DNA of 14,762 bases from Promethearchaeota archaeon (GTDB lineage: Archaea; Asgardarchaeota; Lokiarchaeia; Sigyniarchaeales; SOKP01): NCBI GenBank assembly GCA_016840695.1, contig JAEORV010000006.1, positions 1-14,762 of the forward strand, in the 5' to 3' direction. Positions 7,304 through 13,880 of the stretch are shown in pieces; position 1 is the first letter of the stretch; each line of letters opens with the position of its first letter. A program made the translations under genes and the position numbers. Below the pieces are notes generated by a model, which searched no databases, was not told the origin of the DNA, and was given only the letters and a program-made list of their open reading frames with translations.

Positions 7304-8482
7304 TTATTTCTCTTTTGACTTATACCTAATCTTTACCATTAAATTGCGAAGCTCTATTAAATCGGAGTCTTTTTCAATATATTTCTTTTGAGCTCCTTCA
7401 GTTAGTGGCACAGGTACGATTTTATTTCCCTTGAGCGCAACCATCTTACCAAAATCTTCATTGATAACGAGATTCATTGCTGCTAAACCATAACGTAAAC
7501 CCAGAATCCTATCGAATGCGTTTGGTGTGCCAGCTCTCATTGTATGCCCTAAAACCACGCTACGACACTCATAAACCACTCCATTTTTCGAAAATTCCTC
7601 TTTTATATCTTCTCTAAGATTCAATTCTTTTACCAGTACTTGAGCTATATTTAAAGCTGGTAGGACAGGATTGCCAAATACATCTTTTGGCAAATTATCG
7701 ATTGTTTCTTGAGTAATTGTCTTGAAATCTCTTTTTAATGACTCGTCTCGTGGGTAAGCACCTTCAGAACAGGCAATGATATGATATTTATATCCAGCAT
7801 TTACTCGTTTCTTGAGCACATTGACTACATCTTTTTTAAAATCAAATGGTGTTTCAGGAATCAGTATTATATCTGCACCTGTAGATAGACCACTGTACAT
7901 CGTTAAAAATCCAGCGTCACGACCCATAATTTCAACAATAAACACTCTTTGGTGTGAGCGTGCTGTAGTCGTGAGATTGTCCATTGCGTTTGAAGCAAGT
8001 TGTGCTCCACTCCAAAACCCAAATGTGTATTCAGTTCCCGCTAAATCGTTATCGATCGTCTTTGGACAGCCTACTACATTGACTTTTGCATATTTATACA
8101 TTACATCGCTCACTCCGTTAGTATCATCGCCACCAATCGTTATTAATGCGTCTATACCTAATTCTTTAACTTTAGTTGCTAACTCTTGGGCGATATTTTT
8201 TCGAAACTCTTCCTTTTCTTCTTCAGATTTTAGTTTATGAATCGCTTTAAAAGGATTGGTCCTGCTTGTGTAAATATAAGTACCTCCAATTGTATGAAGA
8301 TCGTCGTGCTCTGCAATATTGAGAGGTATCGTTAGATTTTCTAATACTCCTTTCCATCCTCTTTCAATACCAACCACTTCTATTCCGGCATCAAAGGCTT
8401 TCAGCATTATTCCATACAAAACAGAATTCAGCCCGGGGCAATCGCCACCCCCTGTAAGAACTCCAACTTTCTTTATTACCAT
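7304..8482 (-). CDS. 6-phosphofructokinase, pyrophosphate-type donor site
   Basis: Phosphofructokinase A family, 392 residues; it phosphorylates fructose 6-phosphate to fructose 1,6-bisphosphate. The N-terminal glycine-rich loop is GGGDCPGLN (residues 11-19). Two positions decide the phosphoryl donor in this family. E. coli ATP enzymes have Gly in GGDGS and Gly in PGTIDND. This protein has GGDDT, with Asp at 120, and PKTIDND, with Lys at 141, which is the pattern of pyrophosphate-dependent enzymes. D144 is the catalytic base and MGRDAGF at 186-192 contacts the sugar phosphate. A PPi enzyme would be reversible, serving glycolysis and gluconeogenesis. The ATG at 8482 has a GTGAT ribosome-binding core about seven bases upstream. 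ZPR1 lies 69 bases upstream on the same strand, and a T-run follows the stop. Confidence 0.9.
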   Translation of the reverse strand: MVIKKVGVLTGGGDCPGLNSVLYGIMLKAFDAGIEVVGIERGWKGVLENLTIPLNIAEHDDLHTIGGTYIYTSRTNPFKAIHKLKSEEEKEEFRKNIAQELATKVKELGIDALITIGGDDTNGVSDVMYKYAKVNVVGCPKTIDNDLAGTEYTFGFWSGAQLASNAMDNLTTTARSHQRVFIVEIMGRDAGFLTMYSGLSTGADIILIPETPFDFKKDVVNVLKKRVNAGYKYHIIACSEGAYPRDESLKRDFKTITQETIDNLPKDVFGNPVLPALNIAQVLVKELNLREDIKEEFSKNGVVYECRSVVLGHTMRAGTPNAFDRILGLRYGLAAMNLVINEDFGKMVALKGNKIVPVPLTEGAQKKYIEKDSDLIELRNLMVKIRYKSKEK

Positions 8483-8551
8483 AAAATCACTTGATTAAGT
8501 TTTCTTTAACTTGTATTGATTAATAATTTAAGCTAGTTTCTTTAAAAAAAG

Positions 8552-9145
8552 TTATGAATCATTAAAGTTATATTCATTATCAGATCTTTCATATTCTCGG
8601 GGTTCAAATGAATAATGTGATTCATCTTGAGGCATGATATAACTGCCACCAGCTAGGTCCGTTATTTTCAATGTGAACGGGAATTCACCTTTTATGGCTT
8701 TATCTAAATCGCCTAAGATTATTTCAATATCACTATATTGTGGATCACTTTCATTAAGATTATTCTTATAGATCCTTACAGCTTCTTCAAATCTTAATAA
8801 TATACCCTCAACATTCGTGAAATAAAAGTCAGCTCTCGGTCCAGGTTCAACTAGTAATTCTAATTCAGGAATTTCTAATTTGCCCGTAGGTGATCGATAA
8901 ATTTTTGATTTGAGGTCTCTTTCGCTTTTCACTTTTAGGGTGATCATTCCTGGAATCATTTTAGTAGCCATTGGAATAATATCGTTTTTTGTAAAATTGC
9001 ATTCATTACACTCAAATTTTAAAATTAATAATTTATCACCATCTTGCGAATCATAGATGGTTTTGTTGATAGTAATTATTCCATCCTTACAAGAAGGACA
9101 CTTGAACGAGAATTCTTCCTCAGTTTCTTTAGCTTTTTCCGACAT
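8552..9145 (-). CDS. zpr1: ZPR1-type zinc-finger protein
   Basis: A single ZPR1 module of 197 residues. The four-cysteine finger is CPSC and CNEC at residues 16-19 and 46-49, followed by the ZPR1 beta domain with the recognisable stretches IPELELLVEPGP and FTLKITDLAGGSYI. Eukaryotic ZPR1 carries two such modules and assists folding of translation factor eEF1A; archaeal versions have one, and their role is less clear. I place the start at the ATG at 9145. The frame can be extended to a TTG at 9160, but a strong TATA box at 9175-9184 predicts transcription starting near 9150, which would leave that TTG outside the mRNA. The acidic, tyrosine-rich tail after residue 175 is probably unstructured. 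Phosphofructokinase follows after 69 bases. Confidence 0.88.
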   Translation of the reverse strand: MSEKAKETEEEFSFKCPSCKDGIITINKTIYDSQDGDKLLILKFECNECNFTKNDIIPMATKMIPGMITLKVKSERDLKSKIYRSPTGKLEIPELELLVEPGPRADFYFTNVEGILLRFEEAVRIYKNNLNESDPQYSDIEIILGDLDKAIKGEFPFTLKITDLAGGSYIMPQDESHYSFEPREYERSDNEYNFNDS

Positions 9146-9172
9146 TGTTTTGATAGACAAAAAATGTCTTTT

Positions 9173-9185
9173 AATTTATATAAAA
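9173..9185 (-). promoter_or_regulatory. TATA box of ZPR1
   Basis: The reverse strand reads TTTTATATAAATT, one of the best TATA matches in the window. It is centred about 34 bases before the ATG at 9145, fitting a transcript with a very short leader. This position is the reason for rejecting the upstream TTG start of ZPR1. Confidence 0.55.
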
Positions 9186-9310
9186 TCCTTATCTATTATT
9201 CAAGTTAATTATTACAATCGAAAAATTTTTAATATTTGTACATTTTGAGTTATTAAAATATTTCATATTCAAAAAAATTTTTAAGTATTAATATAAAGTT
9301 GGATGTTCCC

Positions 9311-9415
9311 ATGGTCTTTAAGAAAACCAGTAGAAACAATGGATTAGCTACTTTAAACTTTATATTAATTTTAGCTATTGTACTTTTAGTAGTACAAATA
9401 GTAGTAATTTTATGA
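9311..9415 (+). CDS. Possible 34-residue single-span membrane peptide
   Basis: A small open frame ATG to TGA in the 355-base spacer between ZPR1 and the oxidoreductase operon, otherwise empty of genes. The N-terminus is short and basic (MVFKKTSRNNG), and residues 17-34 are almost entirely hydrophobic (Ile, Leu, Val, Ala), ending at the stop. That is the layout of a small tail-anchored membrane peptide. TATA-like DNA (9275-9298) lies upstream. There is no clear Shine-Dalgarno beyond GGATG at 9301. I recognise no family, and at this length chance cannot be excluded; the clean basic-then-hydrophobic layout is the main support. It could also be only a leader in front of the oxidoreductase operon. 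Confidence 0.4.
   Translation: MVFKKTSRNNGLATLNFILILAIVLLVVQIVVIL
9375..9401 (+). repeat. Inverted repeat inside the small membrane-peptide frame
   Basis: CTATTGTAC (9375-9383) pairs with GTACAAATAG (9392-9401) across an eight-base loop, with a single unpaired base. It lies within the codons for the hydrophobic segment, so it may be chance from Val/Leu codons, or an RNA hairpin ahead of the oxidoreductase operon. Confidence 0.3.
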
Positions 9416-9418
9416 ATG

Positions 9419-9457
9419 CAACCAATAAAATGTTTTTCTCTTGTTTTTTATTGGTTG
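9419..9457. repeat. Perfect 12-bp inverted repeat upstream of the oxidoreductase operon
   Basis: CAACCAATAAAA (9419-9430) and TTTTATTGGTTG (9446-9457) are exact reverse complements around a 15-base T-rich loop. The repeat starts four bases after the small frame's stop and ends about nine bases before the operon's TATA-like box. It could be an operator for a regulator of the oxidoreductase genes, or the terminator hairpin of the small frame. The GGTT unit continues to the right (GGTTGGTTGGT). Confidence 0.6.
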
Positions 9458-9465
9458 GTTGGTGA

Positions 9466-9474
9466 TTATAAAAA
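9466..9474 (+). promoter_or_regulatory. Candidate TATA box of the 2-oxoacid:ferredoxin oxidoreductase operon
   Basis: TTATAAAAA centred about 31 bases before a TTG start at 9501, which matches archaeal TATA-to-start geometry for a nearly leaderless mRNA. It directly follows the 12-bp inverted repeat, so a protein bound there would be well placed to control it. Confidence 0.45.
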
Positions 9475-9500
9475 ATCAAAAAGGAAAAAGTTGGATAAAA

Positions 9501-10079
9501 TTGGTAGAAAGTAAAGAAATTATTGAGATTTTCTTTCATGGGCGCGGTGGTCAAACGGCTATAACAGCTAGCCAGTTATTAGCTGAAATGGCCTATGAAA
9601 AAGGATTTATTGATACTATAGCAATCCCTATAATCGGAGCAGAGAGAAGAGGCGCTCCTATAATGGCGTTTACTAAAATATCTGAAAAGAAACAAATAAG
9701 AACCTATGATAGCGTAAAAGAGCCCGATTACATGATTATATTTGATACGTCCTTGTTAGACATCCCCAGAATAAAAGACACTATCAAGGAGGGAGTGATA
9801 ATTATAGCAAATAGTCCAATACCTATTGATACAACCGATTTTCCTGATAATGTTAAGATATATATTGTTGACGCTACAGGAATATGTATTAAAAGGGAAT
9901 TCATGCATTCAAGTGGTCCTATATTAAATATCCCAATGTTGGGAGCATTTGGTAAGGTAACAGGATATTACGACCTTGAGATCATGGAAAAAGTGTTAAA
10001 GAAAGAGTTTGGAGAAAAAAAAGTAGAAAAAAACATGATTGTTGCGACTGATGCGTACGAATCTGTTAAGGAGGTTTAA
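9501..10079 (+). CDS. porG: 2-oxoacid:ferredoxin oxidoreductase, gamma subunit
   Basis: The gamma subunit (about 192 residues) of a four-subunit pyruvate-type ferredoxin oxidoreductase, which converts a 2-oxoacid and CoA to acyl-CoA, CO2 and reduced ferredoxin. The family signature HGRGGQTAITASQLLA is at residues 13-28 and GAERRGAP at 46-53, then a PDYMIIFDTSLLD strand. The frame can be opened from a TTG at 9441, giving 212 residues, but that codon falls in the loop of an inverted repeat and upstream of the TATA-like box. Known gamma subunits begin about ten residues before the HGRGGQ motif, so I choose the TTG at 9501. No ATG is available in this stretch. The delta gene starts two bases after the stop, making this the first gene of the operon. 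Confidence 0.88.
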   Translation: MVESKEIIEIFFHGRGGQTAITASQLLAEMAYEKGFIDTIAIPIIGAERRGAPIMAFTKISEKKQIRTYDSVKEPDYMIIFDTSLLDIPRIKDTIKEGVIIIANSPIPIDTTDFPDNVKIYIVDATGICIKREFMHSSGPILNIPMLGAFGKVTGYYDLEIMEKVLKKEFGEKKVEKNMIVATDAYESVKEV

Positions 10080-10081
10080 AA

Positions 10082-10432
10082 ATGTCGAATACTGAAAAAT
10101 GGAAAGATATCAATAAATCGAGGGAAAAAAGACCAAAAGTTCAGGAATATAAAAACTGGAAAGAATTGCCTCCTATTCCAATATCTTTACCTATTGATGG
10201 TGCAATTGGAATTACGGGTGATTGGCGTACATTTAGACCTATAATTGACCAAGATGGATGTAATAAATGTGGCATTTGTTGGATGTATTGTCCTGAAGGC
10301 TCAATAATTAATAAAGAAGATGGAACCTTCGAAGTGGATTTAACATATTGTAAAGGTTGTGGAATTTGTGCAAAAGAGTGCCCAACAAATAACATTGAAA
10401 TGAAAAGAGAGAGTGATATAACTCATGAGTAA
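10082..10432 (+). CDS. porD: 2-oxoacid:ferredoxin oxidoreductase, delta subunit (2x 4Fe-4S ferredoxin)
   Basis: A 116-residue ferredoxin-like subunit that passes electrons from the catalytic subunits to soluble ferredoxin. It has two 4Fe-4S binding sets: C60, C63, C66, C70 and C90, C93, C96, C100, each in the CxxCxxCxxxCP pattern. The first 50 residues are basic and lack cysteine, with a PIDGAIGITGDWRTFRP stretch typical of delta subunits that pack onto the alpha-beta core. A strong AAGGAGG site lies ahead of the ATG. The last eight bases overlap the alpha gene (ATGAGTAA), indicating translational coupling. Confidence 0.93.
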   Translation: MSNTEKWKDINKSREKRPKVQEYKNWKELPPIPISLPIDGAIGITGDWRTFRPIIDQDGCNKCGICWMYCPEGSIINKEDGTFEVDLTYCKGCGICAKECPTNNIEMKRESDITHE

Positions 10433-11681
10433 AGCGAGAAAAGATTTCACGCAAGAACAAGAAACAAAAATAATAAAGGGAAATGTCTCTGCTGCATACG
10501 CAGCTAAATCAGCCCGCGTTCAAGTAATTGGTGCATATCCAATCACTCCGCAAACTACGGTTGTTGAAAAATTATCTGAATTTGTTGATAGTGGAAGCAT
10601 GCCCGGAACGCAATATATAAAAGTTGAAAGCGAACATAGTGCAATGGCGTCGATGGTTGGTGCAAGCATGACGGGAACAAGAACTTTTACTGCAACATCC
10701 GGACAAGGGCTTTTTTATATGAATGAAATGCTTCATTGGGCTACAGGTACTAGACTTCCGATTGTTACCGCTATTGCTTCAAGAGGACCGGCTCCACCAT
10801 GGAATATTTGGGCAGATTTTACCGATGTTATCTCCCAGCGAGATACTGGCTGGATGTGTTCATTTTGTGCAACTCATCAAGAAATTTATGATGAAATTTT
10901 AATGTCGTATAAAGTGTGCGAAGACTACGAGATTTTATTACCAAAGTTTGTTGCTTACGGAGGGTTCATATTATCCCACACATCTAAACCAGTTATTATT
11001 GAAGATCAAGAGGCAGTTGATAACTACTTACCCCCTCTTCCTGATGAGAAAGGATGGCCACATATTTTTATGGATCCAGAAAGACCCATGATGTTTGGAA
11101 ACTTGATCATGCCTTCTGGATTCTATTCAGAATTTAGATTGAAGATACACGACGCTCATATGAAAGCGAAGGAAAAAATTAAAAACGCAGCTAAAGAATT
11201 TGAAAAGTCCTTTGGACGAAATTACGGAAATGGTTTAACTCAACAGTACAAAATGAATGATGCCGAGGTTGGAATGCTGATATATGGAGATTTAGCATTA
11301 CAAATGGAAGAAGCTGTGGATCTGGTAAGAGAAGAGGGTTATAAGGTAGGAATGGTAAAATTAAGGTATTTTAGACCTTTTCCTGTGGAGGATATCATAA
11401 ATATAGCAAAAAGTGTAAAAGTTCTTGGTGTGATGGATCGCGCAACGGCGTTTGGTAGCCCAACAGGAGGGCCTGTTAGTTCTGAAGTCAAAACAGCAAT
11501 AGAAGGAGTGGAAAAAACCGCTAAAATCCTTCCAATGATTGGAGGACTTGGTGGTAGGGAAGTTACTCTTGAACAGCAAACGGAACAATTAAAAATACTA
11601 ATAAAAATGAACGAAACTGGAGATGCACCTGGAGATTTATTCCATGGAACCCTCTGGCATGGTAAATTGGAGGTTGAATAA
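10425..11681 (+). CDS. porA: 2-oxoacid:ferredoxin oxidoreductase, alpha subunit
   Basis: The 418-residue alpha subunit, which forms half of the thiamine-diphosphate active site. Signature stretches are GAYPITPQT (36-44), VESEHSAMASMVGAS (67-81), FTATSGQG (88-95) and RDTGW (139-143). R120 sits where pyruvate:ferredoxin oxidoreductases place the arginine that holds the substrate carboxylate. The following segment is RGPAPPWNIWADFTD rather than the more usual Ala-rich PxNIxxDHSD of pyruvate enzymes. The substrate could therefore be pyruvate or a branched-chain 2-oxoacid, and the por symbol is for the family only. An insertion-like helical region around 240-280 (AKEKIKNAAKEFEKSFGRNYG) links the two main domains. 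The beta gene follows after two bases. Confidence 0.9.
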   Translation: MSKARKDFTQEQETKIIKGNVSAAYAAKSARVQVIGAYPITPQTTVVEKLSEFVDSGSMPGTQYIKVESEHSAMASMVGASMTGTRTFTATSGQGLFYMNEMLHWATGTRLPIVTAIASRGPAPPWNIWADFTDVISQRDTGWMCSFCATHQEIYDEILMSYKVCEDYEILLPKFVAYGGFILSHTSKPVIIEDQEAVDNYLPPLPDEKGWPHIFMDPERPMMFGNLIMPSGFYSEFRLKIHDAHMKAKEKIKNAAKEFEKSFGRNYGNGLTQQYKMNDAEVGMLIYGDLALQMEEAVDLVREEGYKVGMVKLRYFRPFPVEDIINIAKSVKVLGVMDRATAFGSPTGGPVSSEVKTAIEGVEKTAKILPMIGGLGGREVTLEQQTEQLKILIKMNETGDAPGDLFHGTLWHGKLEVE

Positions 11682-11683
11682 AT

Positions 11684-12622
11684 ATGGTAACGATTAAGCA
11701 AGCTTTAGATGACGAGATTGCATGCAAGGAATGGTTTTTACCAGGCAATTCATGCTGTGCTGGATGTGGACTTGAAATTGCGTTAAGATGGGCAATGAAA
11801 GCACTCGGACCAAATACAGCGTTAGTAACACCTGCATCCTGTTTAAATGTTGTCATAGGATTGTGGCCAAAAACCGCACCAAACTTTCCATTCACGAACA
11901 TGGCTTTTGCTGCTGGTGCATCTGCGGCTACAGGAATATCTGAAGCTTACAAAGCCAAAGCATATAGATTTCCAGGAAAAGTATGGGAAAAAATGACAAC
12001 TTTAGTGTTTGCGGGAGATGGAGGAACGACAGATATAGGAATACAAGCATTAAGTGGTGCCGCAGAACGTAATAGCAATATCATTTACACGTGTTACGAT
12101 AACGAAGCTTATATGAATACCGGGATCCAGCGTTCTTCAAGCACGCCTCATGGAGCAAAAACTACTACGACCGTATTTGGGAAAGAAAGATTTAAGAAAA
12201 ATCTTCCAGCAATATTGGCAGCTCATGAAATTCCATACGTGGCAACTTGTTCGATAAGCGAACCATTAGATATTTATGAAAAATATAAGAAGGCAAAAGA
12301 CATAGAAGGATGCAAGTATATCCACATTTTAGCACCATGCCCTCCTGGTTGGAATTATCCGAGCGAAGACACGGTAGAGTTAGCAAGATTAGCTGTAAAA
12401 ACGGGCGTGTGGCCCTTATACGAAATTGAAAACGGTATATTGACTCTTCATAAAAAGAGCAAATCGTTAGTGGATCCTTCAAAAAGAGCCCCACTTGTTG
12501 ATTATCTATCAAGACAGAAGAGATTTTCAAACATTTCCGAACAAGCTCTAATCAAGCTGCAAGAGCGGATAGCCCACGACTGGGACAACATTAAAGCAAA
12601 ACTAAGAGCTCAAGAAAAATAG
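11684..12622 (+). CDS. porB: 2-oxoacid:ferredoxin oxidoreductase, beta subunit
   Basis: The 312-residue beta subunit, which binds thiamine diphosphate and one 4Fe-4S cluster. The thiamine motif opens with GDGGTTDIG at 111-119 and closes with YDNEAYMNTG around 138-147. Cluster ligands are probably C25, C28, C53 and C219, in SCCAGCG, PASC and LAPCPPGW; C24 is an extra neighbour. Length is normal for the family. A strong GGAGGTTGA ribosome-binding site precedes the ATG and lies inside the end of the alpha gene. It is the last gene of the gamma-delta-alpha-beta operon and is followed by T-runs. Confidence 0.93.
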   Translation: MVTIKQALDDEIACKEWFLPGNSCCAGCGLEIALRWAMKALGPNTALVTPASCLNVVIGLWPKTAPNFPFTNMAFAAGASAATGISEAYKAKAYRFPGKVWEKMTTLVFAGDGGTTDIGIQALSGAAERNSNIIYTCYDNEAYMNTGIQRSSSTPHGAKTTTTVFGKERFKKNLPAILAAHEIPYVATCSISEPLDIYEKYKKAKDIEGCKYIHILAPCPPGWNYPSEDTVELARLAVKTGVWPLYEIENGILTLHKKSKSLVDPSKRAPLVDYLSRQKRFSNISEQALIKLQERIAHDWDNIKAKLRAQEK

Positions 12623-12631
12623 TTTTATATA

Positions 12632-12649
12632 TTTTTTTTCATATTTTTT
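12632..12649 (+). terminator. Double T-run terminator of the oxidoreductase operon
   Basis: Eight T at 12632-12639 and six T at 12644-12649, beginning ten bases after the beta-subunit stop, with no GC-rich stem. The TTTTATATA just before them (12623-12631) could also act as the promoter of the following YrdC gene, about 50 bases before its ATG. Confidence 0.5.
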
Positions 12650-12677
12650 ATCAATTAGTAAGATTTAATGAACTTAT

Positions 12678-13346
12678 ATGGGATTTTTAATCAAGTTTTC
12701 TAAAAAAACTGAGGAAGATATCGATATATACTTAGAAACTGCTGTAGATTACATAATTGATGGAAAAGTATTAGCTTTTCCTACAAATAGTGTCTATGGA
12801 ATTGGAGGAAATCCTCAAAATCATGAATTAATTCAGAGATTATACGATATAAAATTCAGAGATCAAAGTAAGGGATTTTTACTATTAATTTCTGATTACG
12901 AGGAGGCTTGTAAAATTGCTGAATTCAACGAATTTGGAAAAAAATTAGCGAGTCATTTCTGGCCAGGACAGCTTACTTTGATTTTAAAAAAAAAGGAATC
13001 AAATCTCATTCCACCAGAGGTAACAGCTTATCAAGATACTATAGGCCTTCGAGTTCCTGAAAATGAAATTATCCTGAAAATTTTACGCAAGTTAAAATTG
13101 AGAGGTCAATTTGGAGGCATAATTGGAACCTCGGCTAATTATTCAGGTGAACCTCCCTCAATTGATGGGGCTCAAGTCGCAAAATCATTCTTAGGAACAA
13201 TAGATCTAATCTTGGATTCTGGTAAGTCTAAATCTAAGATTGCTACAACAATCGTAGATTGTTCTACTGAGGAAGTTAAATTTTTACGAATTGGAAAGAT
13301 AACTAAAGAGGAAATTCAAGAAATATTAGCCTCAGAGGAAATTTAG
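12678..13346 (+). CDS. YrdC/Sua5-type threonylcarbamoyl-AMP synthase
   Basis: A YrdC-domain protein of 222 residues that should make threonylcarbamoyl-AMP from threonine, bicarbonate and ATP, the first step of the t6A modification at tRNA position 37. Family motifs in order: FPTNSVYGIGG (34-44), KFRDQSK (59-65), FWPGQLTL (94-101), GTSANYSGEP (150-159) and ATTIVD (189-194). The usual Pro after the KxR...K loop is Gly here. It lacks the extra C-terminal Sua5 domain, so it matches the short TsaC/YrdC form. The THUMP gene starts nine bases after the stop, and a KEOPS subunit is encoded on the opposite strand just beyond, reinforcing the tRNA role. Confidence 0.9.
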   Translation: MGFLIKFSKKTEEDIDIYLETAVDYIIDGKVLAFPTNSVYGIGGNPQNHELIQRLYDIKFRDQSKGFLLLISDYEEACKIAEFNEFGKKLASHFWPGQLTLILKKKESNLIPPEVTAYQDTIGLRVPENEIILKILRKLKLRGQFGGIIGTSANYSGEPPSIDGAQVAKSFLGTIDLILDSGKSKSKIATTIVDCSTEEVKFLRIGKITKEEIQEILASEEI

Positions 13347-13355
13347 GAGAAATAC

Positions 13356-13880
13356 ATGAAAAATTTTAATTTATTGGTATCAACTTCGCGCTTTAACGAG
13401 ATAAATGCTAGTGCAGAACTGTGGTTTTCGTTATTAACATGCGGAGATAAATATCCAATAATAAATAATTTAGATATCTCAGGATTAATTTCAGCGCTAA
13501 CATATCTTAACGCAAAAGAAGTTATACATGAATTGCAAAAGACTGTGAAAGAAGATCCTAATTTTTTTCGATTTATTTTAAAAATGATTCCTATTGATTT
13601 TTTATGCGAATCGAATATCCAGGTGATTTCGCAAATCATAGAAAACCATTATAAAGAATATATAAACGAAGAAAATTCCTTTAAAATTACACTGAAGCGT
13701 AGAAAAAATGATCTCATAAATAGAGAGAATTTTATTAAGGTAATCGCTGAAAAGATCGATAATAAGGTTGATCTAACGAATCCAGACATAGATATTAGGT
13801 TTGAATTTATAGGAAACACATGTGGCATCTCTTTTTTAAAACCTGACGATATCTTAAAATCAATCCATCGACAAGAATAA
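13356..13880 (+). CDS. THUMP-domain protein, Tan1-like
   Basis: A 174-residue protein matching the Tan1/THUMPD1 type, a THUMP RNA-binding domain without an attached enzyme. The N-terminal part (NLLVSTSRFNEINASAEL) leads into a THUMP core at about residues 65-165, with FRFILKMIPI, the SFKITLKRR strand at 108-116, the VDLTNPDIDIRFEFIG segment and a GISFLKPDDIL end. In yeast, Tan1 recruits the acetyltransferase that makes ac4C at tRNA position 12; whether this archaeal protein does the same is inference. A GGAG site precedes the ATG. It is probably co-transcribed with the YrdC gene nine bases upstream. Its stop codon abuts the stop of the opposing Cgi121 gene with no base between. Confidence 0.85.
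   Translation: MKNFNLLVSTSRFNEINASAELWFSLLTCGDKYPIINNLDISGLISALTYLNAKEVIHELQKTVKEDPNFFRFILKMIPIDFLCESNIQVISQIIENHYKEYINEENSFKITLKRRKNDLINRENFIKVIAEKIDNKVDLTNPDIDIRFEFIGNTCGISFLKPDDILKSIHRQE

Noticed and set aside
9441..9500. N-terminal extension of the oxidoreductase gamma subunit from a TTG at 9441
   Set aside because: The codon lies in the loop of a 12-bp inverted repeat and upstream of the TATA-like box at 9466-9474; gamma subunits normally start about ten residues before HGRGGQ.
11339..11901. Reverse-strand open frames across the alpha and beta subunit genes
   Set aside because: They are antisense shadows of strongly conserved oxidoreductase genes, with Cys-, Ser- and Pro-rich translations and no family features.
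13343..13639. 98-residue reverse-strand open frame opposite the THUMP gene
   Set aside because: It lies wholly opposite a well-supported THUMP coding sequence and has no recognisable motif.
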